Shown: positions 16,833 through 22,840 of the stretch, one piece after another
Position numbering within the stretch: position 1 is the first letter of the stretch
Layout of the letters: every line of letters begins with the position of its first letter
From: Candidatus Avelusimicrobium faecicola
Lineage (GTDB): Bacteria > Elusimicrobiota > Elusimicrobia > Elusimicrobiales > Elusimicrobiaceae
Assembly: GCA_900540405.1 (NCBI GenBank)
Contig: UQFW01000016.1
Location: 1-24,538 of the forward strand
Reading direction: 5' to 3'
DNA: 24,538 bases
The notes under the pieces: model-generated
Database searches by the model: none
The model's input: the letters and a program-made list of their open reading frames with translations, nothing else
What the model was told of the DNA's origin: nothing
Position numbers and translations under genes: made by a program

Positions 16833-17297
16833 ATGATAAAGAATGTAATTAATGAGTTCAAAACTTTTGTGATGCGCGGCAATGTAATTGATATGGCTGT
16901 CGGTATCATTATTGGCGGGGCGTTTACTAAAATTGTAAACTCCACCGTTTCCGATATTTTAATGCCGCCCTTGGGGCTGCTGATGGGCAAGGTGGATTTT
17001 TCCAACTGGTTTATTGTGCTCAAAGACGGCGCCACCGTTCACGGGCCGTATGACTCTTTGTCCGCGGCGGCCGCGGCGGGGGCCACCACGCTGAACATTG
17101 GCAATCTGCTCAATGCGGTTATCAGCTTTTTAATTGTGGCGTTTTGTATTTTTATGCTGATTAAACTGATTAATAAATTAAACGCGCCCAAACCGGCTCC
17201 GGCCGCGGCGCCTACCACCAAAAAATGCCCGTATTGCTGCAGTGAAATCGCCCTGGAAGCCACCCGCTGCCCGCATTGTACTTCCGAATTAAAATAA
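16833..17297 (+). CDS. mscL: Large-conductance mechanosensitive channel MscL with zinc ribbon
   Basis: 154 residues. MscL opens under membrane tension to release solutes on hypo-osmotic shock. The N-terminal helix and TM1 (about 1-45: [19 protein letters not shown]) and TM2 (about 93-115) are clearly MscL, with an Ala-rich periplasmic loop (75-85). After an Ala/Pro linker the protein ends in a CPYC...CPHC zinc ribbon (C132, C135, C146, C149, extra C136) in place of the usual C-terminal amphipathic helix bundle; I recall similar tails in a subset of MscL proteins. TAGGAG, overlapping the previous stop, is the ribosome site. Last gene of the secA cluster, followed by a strong terminator. Confidence 0.95.
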   Translation: MIKNVINEFKTFVMRGNVIDMAVGIIIGGAFTKIVNSTVSDILMPPLGLLMGKVDFSNWFIVLKDGATVHGPYDSLSAAAAAGATTLNIGNLLNAVISFLIVAFCIFMLIKLINKLNAPKPAPAAAPTTKKCPYCCSEIALEATRCPHCTSELK

Positions 17298-17323
17298 GTT
17301 TTTGGGTATTTTGTAAAACACCG

Positions 17324-17350
17324 GGGAAAGGCGCGCGCCTTTCCCTTTTT
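17324..17350 (+). terminator. Terminator of the secA-mscL cluster
   Basis: A perfect 22-base palindrome at 17324-17345 (GGGAAAGGC on the left, GCCTTTCCC on the right, CGCG loop) followed by five T. Very strong intrinsic terminator. Confidence 0.92.
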
Positions 17351-17352
17351 GC

Positions 17353-17381
17353 TTGTTTGTGCCGTTCAAATTTTTTACACT
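17353..17381 (+). promoter_or_regulatory. Promoter of the glycerophosphodiesterase gene
   Basis: TTGTTT (17353-17358), 17-bp spacer, TACACT (17376-17381). Transcription would begin about 17388, exactly at the ATG, so the message is probably leaderless. Confidence 0.55.
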
Positions 17382-17387
17382 AATACT

Positions 17388-18092
17388 ATGATTTATTTTG
17401 CACACCGCGGGGCCAGTGCCGAGCGCCCCCAAAATTCCGTAGCCGCCTTTAAGCGTGCCCGCGCCTTGGGGGCCACGGCGTATGAATTGGACGTCCATTT
17501 ACTGCGTGACGGCCAGTTAGCCGTTCATCATGATTATTCTTTGTTGGCTACTACCGGGCGTGATACTCTTTTGGGCACGCTCACGCAGGCGGATTTGGCC
17601 CAGTATCCGCTACTTAATGCGTTTACGGCGGAAAAATGCACCATTCCGCTCTTGCGGGACGTATTGCCGGTGGTGCGCGAAAATTTAGCCTGCTTAAATA
17701 TAGAAATCAAAAACGACGGCAATTATTACCCGGGCATAGAAAAAGTTTTGCTAGATGAACTGCACGCGCAGGCGCCGGATATGCTGCCCAAAATTCTTTT
17801 TTCCAGTTTTGATTATCCCACATTAGCCCGCTTGCGGGCACTGGATAAAAGCGTGCGGATTGGGCGTTTGTGCCGCGCGTTTGATGTGCAAGAAGTGTTG
17901 GCGTTAGGGGCGCGGAGCGTACACATGAACCAAAGCCGGCTCACGCCGGAAATTATAAACGCCTGCCACGCACACGGCCTCCAAGTTTTTGCGTATACCG
18001 TCAATACGCAAGAGGACGCGGCGCGGCTGGCCGCCCTGGGCGCAGACGGCATTTTTACCGATAAGATAGGCTTTTTCCTTTCCACCCGTTAA
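17388..18092 (+). CDS. Glycerophosphodiester phosphodiesterase
   Basis: 234 residues, cytosolic UgpQ size. The enzyme hydrolyses glycerophosphodiesters to glycerol-3-phosphate and an alcohol. Conserved residues of the GDPD TIM barrel are visible: H6-R7 (AHRGAS), E33 and D35 (YELDVHL), H47/H48, E106 and K108 (IEIKND), and the late GADGIFTD motif. No signal peptide is seen. I chose the ATG at 17388 because it gives the canonical MIYFAHRG start; a TTG at 17349 would lie inside the T-run of the previous terminator. No Shine-Dalgarno exists in front of the ATG and the promoter predicts transcription starting at it. Single gene between two terminators. Confidence 0.93.
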   Translation: MIYFAHRGASAERPQNSVAAFKRARALGATAYELDVHLLRDGQLAVHHDYSLLATTGRDTLLGTLTQADLAQYPLLNAFTAEKCTIPLLRDVLPVVRENLACLNIEIKNDGNYYPGIEKVLLDELHAQAPDMLPKILFSSFDYPTLARLRALDKSVRIGRLCRAFDVQEVLALGARSVHMNQSRLTPEIINACHAHGLQVFAYTVNTQEDAARLAALGADGIFTDKIGFFLSTR

Positions 18093-18110
18093 GCGGGCAC
18101 ACCTTTTTAT

Positions 18111-18142
18111 CCGCGCGGCGTTCTAACGGCGCGGGCGCTTTT
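18111..18142 (+). terminator. Probable terminator of the glycerophosphodiesterase gene
   Basis: CCGCGC (18111-18116) pairs with GCGCGG (18129-18134), with CGTT/AACG pairing inside across a GG bulge. TTTT follows at 18139-18142. Strong stem, short T-run. Confidence 0.6.
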
Positions 18143-18149
18143 GATAGGT

Positions 18150-18183
18150 TATGCGTGGCGGTGCATAAAAAACCCGGCATATT
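18150..18183. repeat. 34-bp direct repeat, copy 1
   Basis: Identical over 34 bases to 18216-18249. It contains a small palindrome (TATGC...GCATA) and the A6-CCCGGC half of a terminator, but the matching GCCGGG half is missing here. Confidence 0.9.
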
Positions 18184-18215
18184 AAAGCCTATACCGAGGC
18201 CGACAAAGCATTAGC

Positions 18216-18249
18216 TATGCGTGGCGGTGCATAAAAAACCCGGCATATT
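18216..18249. repeat. 34-bp direct repeat, copy 2
   Basis: Identical to copy 1, spaced 66 bp start to start. This copy has the complete terminator stem, which runs beyond the repeat to 18259. A tandem duplication of a terminator-adjacent segment fits best. Confidence 0.9.
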
Positions 18250-18259
18250 TTTGCCGGGT
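18233..18259 (-). terminator. Terminator of the ankyrin gene
   Basis: ACCCGGCA (18238-18245) pairs with TGCCGGGT (18252-18259) over a 6-base loop. On the minus strand the stem runs directly into six T. It lies about 24 bases past the ankyrin stop. Confidence 0.88.
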
Positions 18260-18282
18260 GTGTTTTAAGGAAAGCGGAACCG

Positions 18283-19068
18283 TTAAAGCGCTAATAATTT
18301 GTTATTCCAGCGGGAGGCCGGGTTCGGCTTTTGTTGCGGGGTGGCGGCCCTTAAAATTTTATAAGCGGCCGGATTTTCGTTCTTTTGGGCCCAGCGGAGC
18401 GGAGTTTTGCCTTCTTTATCGGTGGCGGACGCATTTTTCGGGCACGTCTGCAATACTAAACGCAGGGCAATCAGGTTGCTTACTTGCCCTTTGTTCGCCC
18501 CAATCGCCGCCATGTGCAGGGCCGTCACGCCGTCTTTATCTTTTACGCATGGGTTGGCCCCCCGGCGCAACAGCCGGATAGCGGCGGAGGATTTGCCGTC
18601 GCGCAGTAAAACCATCAGGGCGGTGGCGCCTTCGTGGTCGCGCGTTTCTAAAAACCGCATTACGCTAACCGCCGGGGCGGAGTCATGATTACTGCCCAGT
18701 CTTAAGGCGCGGGCGGTTTCTAACGCCGTTAAGCGGTTGATAAGGGCGTCGGCAAAGTCCGCATTGGCGGCATAAAACAAGGCAGTGCGGCCCAGTTTAT
18801 CGGTAGAGAACAATTGCGCGGGTTTGGTGGCCAACGCCAGGGTTTTGGCTAACAAGGCTTTGGGGCCATATTCTGCCGCGCGCATTAAAAAATCGCTCTT
18901 AAACACTTGTTTGCGTTCATAGCCGGAAACAGGCATACCGTGTTTATAGTTGGTTTCCACAATGGAAATCGTATCCTTGTATTGGCGGGCAAAATCCTGC
19001 CGGGTGTACGCTTGGGCGGTAGCCGCACAAAACAAGGCCAGGGCAACGCTGTATATTATTTTTTTCAT
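18283..19068 (-). CDS. Exported ankyrin-repeat protein
   Basis: 261 residues from the ATG at 19068, chosen because GAGAGGA lies about 8 bases upstream and a clean signal peptide follows (MKK, hydrophobic core, cleavage after AQA at residue 20). Ankyrin-type repeats are visible from about residue 88: DKLGRTALFYAA, DHEGATALMVLL, DKDGVTALHMAA and DKEGKTPLRWAQ, each about 33-45 residues apart, the second and third separated by a clear helix-turn-helix unit. The first 85 residues are unassigned. Ankyrin repeats mediate protein contacts; a periplasmic location is predicted. No enzymatic motif is seen. It is transcribed separately from nfo upstream, which has its own terminator. Confidence 0.85.
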   Translation of the reverse strand: MKKIIYSVALALFCAATAQAYTRQDFARQYKDTISIVETNYKHGMPVSGYERKQVFKSDFLMRAAEYGPKALLAKTLALATKPAQLFSTDKLGRTALFYAANADFADALINRLTALETARALRLGSNHDSAPAVSVMRFLETRDHEGATALMVLLRDGKSSAAIRLLRRGANPCVKDKDGVTALHMAAIGANKGQVSNLIALRLVLQTCPKNASATDKEGKTPLRWAQKNENPAAYKILRAATPQQKPNPASRWNNKLLAL

Positions 19069-19090
19069 TTTTCGGTTCCTCTCTTGCAAT

Positions 19091-19125
19091 AAAAAACCGG
19101 CTCCTTTATAATGGGAGCCGGTTTT
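19091..19125 (-). terminator. Terminator of nfo, just upstream of the ankyrin gene
   Basis: AAAACCGGCTCC (19093-19104) and GGAGCCGGTTTT (19114-19125) form a 12-bp stem with a 9-base loop. On the minus strand six T follow. The loop contains TATAAT on the plus strand and TATAAA on the minus strand, the latter a possible -10 for the ankyrin gene. The remaining spacer up to 19298 is AT-rich and I see no gene in it. Confidence 0.85.
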
Positions 19126-19298
19126 GAATAAATAAATACAAAAATTAATTTCTTTCGCTCCCTGTATCCTTAATTGTAAACATAATAGACGGGCACACCC
19201 CGCAAATTAGGGTGCGTTTAATCAAGGAAAGATTAAAGGAGTTAAAGTGTTTCATACGTTTTATTGTACTTTATTTTTTTATTTTTGCAAACATTTTT

Positions 19299-20141
19299 TT
19301 ATTTGTCTGCCTGATACAGCCCGCGCAACAGGGCAATTTCCGCCGCGTAGCCGGGAATATCGTTCGGGGTTTCCAAATAAAACGGCAGATGTTTTAAGGC
19401 CGGGTGGTTAATCACCCGCGCCAGGGCCACTGTGCCCAGCGTGCCTTGGCCGATTTTGGCGTGGCGGTCTTTGTGTGCGCCCAACGGGTTTAAGCTGTCG
19501 TTTAAGTGAATGGCTTTTAAGCGGTTCAGACCGATTATTTTATCAAAGCGGTTTAATACGCCGTCTAAATCGTTTACAATGTCATAGCCCGCGTCGCTGA
19601 CGTGGCAGGTATCCAAACAAACGCCCATTTTGTCCGCACATTTTACACCGTCTAAAATTTGGCGCAGCTCTTCAAAGCGGGAGCCGACTTCACTGCCTTT
19701 GCCGGCCATGGTTTCCAATAAAACCGTGGTGGTTTGGTGCGGCGTTAAAATGTGGTTTAACAAAGCTGTAATTTGCTGGATGCCTGTTTCTATCCCTTGC
19801 CCCACATGGCTGCCCGGGTGAAAATTGTATAAATTGCCGGGCAGAAAATCGTTCATGCGGGCCAGGTCGTCTTGCATAGTCAGCAAGGCAAATTCCCGCG
19901 TTTTGGGGTCCGCCGAACAGGCGTTTAAGGTGTAGGGCGCATGGGCGAGCAAGGGGCCGAATTGGTTTTTTTGTGCCAGTTCCCGCAGGTTGGCGGCATC
20001 TTGCGGGTCAATGGCTTTGGCTTTACTGCCCCGCGGGTTGCGGGTGAAAAACTGGAACACGTTGGCCCCAATAGAAAGGGCTTCTTGGCCCATGGCCGCA
20101 AACCCTTTGGCGGCGGATAAATGGCAGCCGATATAAAACAT
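19299..20141 (-). CDS. nfo: Endonuclease IV (AP endonuclease)
   Basis: 280 residues, full length. Endonuclease IV cuts DNA 5' of abasic sites and removes blocked 3' ends in base-excision repair. All nine residues matching the tri-zinc ligands of the E. coli enzyme are present: H67, H108, E143, D177, H180, H212, D225, H227 and E257. They lie in the motifs [28 protein letters not shown] and YLETPND. A strong AGGAGGAG ribosome site precedes the ATG. The gene is 36 bases downstream of the PQ-loop-like membrane gene and probably shares its transcript. The 3' end is followed by the terminator at 19091-19125. Confidence 0.97.
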   Translation of the reverse strand: MFYIGCHLSAAKGFAAMGQEALSIGANVFQFFTRNPRGSKAKAIDPQDAANLRELAQKNQFGPLLAHAPYTLNACSADPKTREFALLTMQDDLARMNDFLPGNLYNFHPGSHVGQGIETGIQQITALLNHILTPHQTTTVLLETMAGKGSEVGSRFEELRQILDGVKCADKMGVCLDTCHVSDAGYDIVNDLDGVLNRFDKIIGLNRLKAIHLNDSLNPLGAHKDRHAKIGQGTLGTVALARVINHPALKHLPFYLETPNDIPGYAAEIALLRGLYQADK

Positions 20142-20177
20142 TTTTGCTCCTCCTGTTGGTGCGCCGCCCGGTGCAAA

Positions 20178-20543
20178 TTAGTGCGCTTTGGCTTGGTTGC
20201 GCAAGCGGTGCGGAATATGTTTATATTTTTGCCCGCGTTTGGCGGCTTCTTCGTGGCGTTTGGAAAGTTCCGCCCGGTGGTGGCGGTATACGTCCACGCG
20301 GGTGTATTTTAACATCAGGCAAAAATCCACCAACACCATTACAAAGTTTAGCACATACAGCCAAAAAACCAAATCAAAATTATGCAGTATTTTGTGAATC
20401 ATCCCGCATACATAGGCAAACTCAATGGTAATCATAAACAAAAAACTCTTACCCGCCGCCGTTTTGGTGCGCAAAGAACGGCAGATGTTAAACGGCCAGG
20501 CCAGGCCGAACCCAACCATCATTAAGGCTTCAAAAATACTCAT
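20178..20543 (-). CDS. Small PQ-loop (SemiSWEET-like) membrane protein
   Basis: 121 residues. Three predicted membrane helices (about 5-20, 33-52, 57-79) with a WP motif at 16-17, then a basic loop and GKS at 31-33, the layout of a single PQ-loop triple-helix unit. A basic, His-rich cytoplasmic tail (80-121) follows and is longer than in minimal family members. SemiSWEETs act as dimers and carry sugars; this group of small proteins is mostly uncharacterised, so transport is only inferred. AAGGAG lies 7 bases before the ATG. First gene of a likely two-gene unit with nfo, with no obvious functional link. Confidence 0.72.
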   Translation of the reverse strand: MSIFEALMMVGFGLAWPFNICRSLRTKTAAGKSFLFMITIEFAYVCGMIHKILHNFDLVFWLYVLNFVMVLVDFCLMLKYTRVDVYRHHRAELSKRHEEAAKRGQKYKHIPHRLRNQAKAH

Positions 20544-20599
20544 TTTTTTTCTCCTTGCGGCGGGTGGAGCGCTATGGAGCGGCGCCTGCCTATACTTAT

Positions 20600-20629
20600 A
20601 TTTTAGCTTTTTTGTTTTTGGCTGTTCAA
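20600..20629 (-). promoter_or_regulatory. Promoter of the PQ-loop gene and nfo
   Basis: On the minus strand TTGAAC (20629-20624), 18-bp spacer including an A-tract, then TAAAAT (20605-20600) in the context GCTAAAAT. About 55 bases of leader before the start codon. Confidence 0.65.
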
Positions 20630-20634
20630 CGCCA

Positions 20635-20661
20635 TAAAAAACCCGGCCTGGGGCCGGGTTT
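20635..20661 (-). terminator. Terminator of the threonine aldolase gene
   Basis: AAACCCGGCC (20639-20648) and GGCCGGGTTT (20652-20661), 10-bp stem, 3-base loop, with T6 on the minus strand. The T-run nearly abuts the next promoter's -35. Confidence 0.9.
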
Positions 20662-20680
20662 TCTCAAAATAACAGCGGTT

Positions 20681-21715
20681 TTATAAGGCGGCAATATCTT
20701 TTTCCAGCTCCGCCACATGTTCTTCCGTCGTGGCCCAACTGGTGCAAAAGCGGGTGACGGTATGCTCTTTATCCGGCTGACCGAACCGCGCAAACACATA
20801 TTTTTTAGCCAGTTTTTGGGCAACCTCATTGGGCAAAATAGGGAATTGCTGGTTGGTGGGGGAACTGTACAACAGCGGGAACCCCGCCTTTTGGAACGCT
20901 TTTTTAATGCGGGCGGCGAATTCGTTTGCTTGTTTGGCAATAGTTAAATAGAGGTCGTTTTCAAACAGCGTTAAAAATTGCAGGCCGAGCAACCACCCTT
21001 TAGCCAACATGGCCCCGCGTTGCTTGATGTAGTAGCGGAAGTCCTGCTTGAGGGCGTCGTTCATAATTACTACCGCTTCCCCAAACAGCGCGCCTACTTT
21101 GGTGCCGCCAATGTAAAACACGTCACAGCACGCGGCTAATTCCGCCAGCGTGACCGTATTTTTTTTGGAGGTCAGCGCGTAGCCCAGGCGCGCGCCGTCC
21201 GCAAATAAAAACAAGTTGTTTTTGCGGCAGACGTCGCGCAAGTCCTGCAATTCCTGTTTGGTGTAGAGCGTGCCGTATTCCGTAGGGAAAGAGATATACA
21301 CCATTTTGGGTTGGGCATCAAATTCCGGGTTGTCTTCCGCCCAGTGTGCATCACACACTTTTTGCACTTGCGCGGCGGAAATTTTGCCTTCCGTGGCGGG
21401 CACGGTAAGCACGCGGTGGCCGGTGGCTTCTATGGCACCCGTTTCGTGTACGTTAATGTGGCCGGAATCGGCCGAAATAACGCACTGATACGGTTTTAAG
21501 GCAGAAGCAATGACCGTTAAATTGGTTTGTGTGCCGCCTACCAAAAAATGCACCGCCGCTTGCGGGGCTTGCGCTTTGGCGCGGATTAAATCGGCCGCTT
21601 GGCGGCAGTAATCGTCCTGCCCGTAGCCGATATTTTGTTCCAAATTTGTTTGCAGGAGCCGGGCCATAATGGCGGGGTGGGCGCCTTCGTTATAATCACA
21701 ATTAAAACAAATCAT
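20681..21715 (-). CDS. Low-specificity threonine aldolase (PLP enzyme)
   Basis: 344 residues, usual size. Fold type I PLP enzyme of the beta-eliminating lyase family that splits threonine or allo-threonine to glycine and acetaldehyde. Visible: the N-terminal NEGAHP, glycine-rich VGGTQTN (59-65), SGHINVHETGA (84-94), D173 in FADGARLG which would contact the pyridine nitrogen, and the PLP lysine K206 in YIGGTKVGALFGEA. C-terminal FCTSWATT is typical of this branch. Stereo-specificity cannot be read from sequence. AGGA precedes the ATG. Monocistronic, with its own -10 and a strong terminator. Confidence 0.92.
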   Translation of the reverse strand: MICFNCDYNEGAHPAIMARLLQTNLEQNIGYGQDDYCRQAADLIRAKAQAPQAAVHFLVGGTQTNLTVIASALKPYQCVISADSGHINVHETGAIEATGHRVLTVPATEGKISAAQVQKVCDAHWAEDNPEFDAQPKMVYISFPTEYGTLYTKQELQDLRDVCRKNNLFLFADGARLGYALTSKKNTVTLAELAACCDVFYIGGTKVGALFGEAVVIMNDALKQDFRYYIKQRGAMLAKGWLLGLQFLTLFENDLYLTIAKQANEFAARIKKAFQKAGFPLLYSSPTNQQFPILPNEVAQKLAKKYVFARFGQPDKEHTVTRFCTSWATTEEHVAELEKDIAAL

Positions 21716-21758
21716 AAATCTTCCTGTAAGTAATTTTAACCCAATGGGCGTATGATAT

Positions 21759-21772
21759 ATTATAGCTTTTTG
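21759..21772 (-). promoter_or_regulatory. Promoter -10 of the threonine aldolase gene
   Basis: Minus strand: A-tract, GC, TATAAT (21764-21759). Identical over AAAAAGCTATAAT to the nifU promoter. The -35 is poor and overlaps the T-run of the upstream terminator. Confidence 0.6.
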
Positions 21773-21780
21773 TGCGGCTT

Positions 21781-21814
21781 AAAAAGTACAGGCCCCGCAT
21801 GCCGCAGGGCCTGT
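21781..21814 (-). terminator. Terminator of the GT8 gene
   Basis: ACAGGCCCCGC (21788-21798) pairs with GCAGGGCCTGT (21804-21814), one G-T wobble, 5-base loop, with five T nearby on the minus strand. Confidence 0.85.
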
Positions 21815-21821
21815 TCAAAAA

Positions 21822-22778
21822 CTACTTAAACCAATACTTAAACGGATACGCCAGCACATATTTTATAAAGCGCGCCGGGTGCATTTGCGGGTCCGGCGAG
21901 CGGTCAAAAAAGGCCCAGCGCTGTAAATTGAATTTTTTAATCCACTTGAGCCAGGCGTGTTCTTTATCCGTATGCGGCTTGCCGCCCATAGCCAAATACT
22001 CCTGATAAAACGGCTGCCAAAGGGAGTTCCAAGTATACGTCCAAAACCGCACGCCGCCGCCCGCGCAGTGGTAAATCAGCACGTCGTGGCGGTTTTTATC
22101 CAAATATTTGGGGTTAGACGGCAAACAGTTGCAAATATCAGGCAAAACTTCTACTTGAATACCAAATTCCTGGAACATCACATTTACAACCCCTTGGTCC
22201 GGGCAGACTAAATTTTCCAGCCACTCTGCCGTTTTATGGTAGCACCACATGCGCAATTCCCGGCGGTGGGGGATGTTGTCGCAAAACAGCGTGACCCCCG
22301 CATTATAGCAAGGCACCGTCATATCATACTGCGGCATGGGTTTAACAAAGTTTTTAGTAATCAGCGTGAGGCCCTTTTGGGTGTCTTTGCACATAGCCAC
22401 GCCGGATTTATCGCCAAAGTTATTAAAAATGTAGCTTAAATCGCCGCCAATCATCACGTCTACATCAATATAAAGCACTTTGCGGTAAGTATCCAACAAA
22501 TCAAAAATTTCATAGCGGGCAAAAGTAAGCTGGGTAAAATGCTTAAAATTAATGTTGTTGAAATCCGTTTCCACCGCAAAATGATACTCCGTAAACTTGC
22601 ACGGCAAAATGCGGTTCAAAAAGTCTTTATCGGCTTGCGTGAAACCTTGGTAATACACCAAAACATCCGTATTTTTTAATAATTCCTGATTGTATTTTTT
22701 AAGGCTTAACAGCGCCACGGAAAGGGTAAAAATAAAGCGCTCGTTGCACGAGAAAAAAATAGCATTTTTTTTAGACAT
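21822..22778 (-). CDS. Family 8 glycosyltransferase
   Basis: 318 residues from the ATG at 22778, preferred over the upstream in-frame start because GGAG lies 7-8 bases before it and the product begins with the usual beta-strand (AIFFSCNERF). GT8 enzymes are retaining galactosyl- or glucosyltransferases acting on LPS core or capsule. Visible: DxD at D105 and D107 (YIDVDVMI), CYNAGVTLF, CPDQGVVN, and the late HCAGG region before FW that matches the H-x2-G metal/donor motif. No signal or membrane helix; the C-terminus is basic and aromatic (KYVLAYPFKYWFK), possibly for membrane contact. Divergent from the GT9 gene, 62 bases apart, so the pair may serve one surface glycan. Confidence 0.9.
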   Translation of the reverse strand: MSKKNAIFFSCNERFIFTLSVALLSLKKYNQELLKNTDVLVYYQGFTQADKDFLNRILPCKFTEYHFAVETDFNNINFKHFTQLTFARYEIFDLLDTYRKVLYIDVDVMIGGDLSYIFNNFGDKSGVAMCKDTQKGLTLITKNFVKPMPQYDMTVPCYNAGVTLFCDNIPHRRELRMWCYHKTAEWLENLVCPDQGVVNVMFQEFGIQVEVLPDICNCLPSNPKYLDKNRHDVLIYHCAGGGVRFWTYTWNSLWQPFYQEYLAMGGKPHTDKEHAWLKWIKKFNLQRWAFFDRSPDPQMHPARFIKYVLAYPFKYWFK

Positions 22779-22812
22779 ATCCACTCCAATACCGGCATTG
22801 TAATATGATAGA

Positions 22813-22821
22813 ATTATAGCA
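22813..22821 (-). promoter_or_regulatory. Extended -10 promoter of the GT8 gene
   Basis: Minus strand TGC followed by TATAAT (22818-22813). Lies in the 62-base divergent spacer shared with the GT9 gene. The plus-strand TTGTAA (22798-22803) with TATAAC (22822-22827), 18-bp spacing, may be the opposing promoter but would leave a leader of only about 8 bases. Confidence 0.5.
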
Positions 22822-22840
22822 TATAACAAGGAGATACCCC

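Noticed and set aside
18150..18249. CRISPR-like pattern: 34-bp repeats with a 32-bp gap
   Set aside because: Only two copies, the repeat contains half of a terminator stem, the spacer matches the flank structure of a duplication, and no cas gene is near.
19130..19298. Possible small RNA or 12-codon peptide in the AT-rich spacer
   Set aside because: No promoter-terminator pair encloses a plausible RNA and the mini-frame has no ribosome site.
19212..19397. Short hydrophobic plus-strand frame
   Set aside because: AT-rich low-complexity sequence, GTG start without a ribosome site, and about half lies antisense to nfo.
22779..22829. Upstream in-frame start for the GT8 gene
   Set aside because: It would overlap the probable promoter, and the ATG at 22778 has a well-spaced GGAG.
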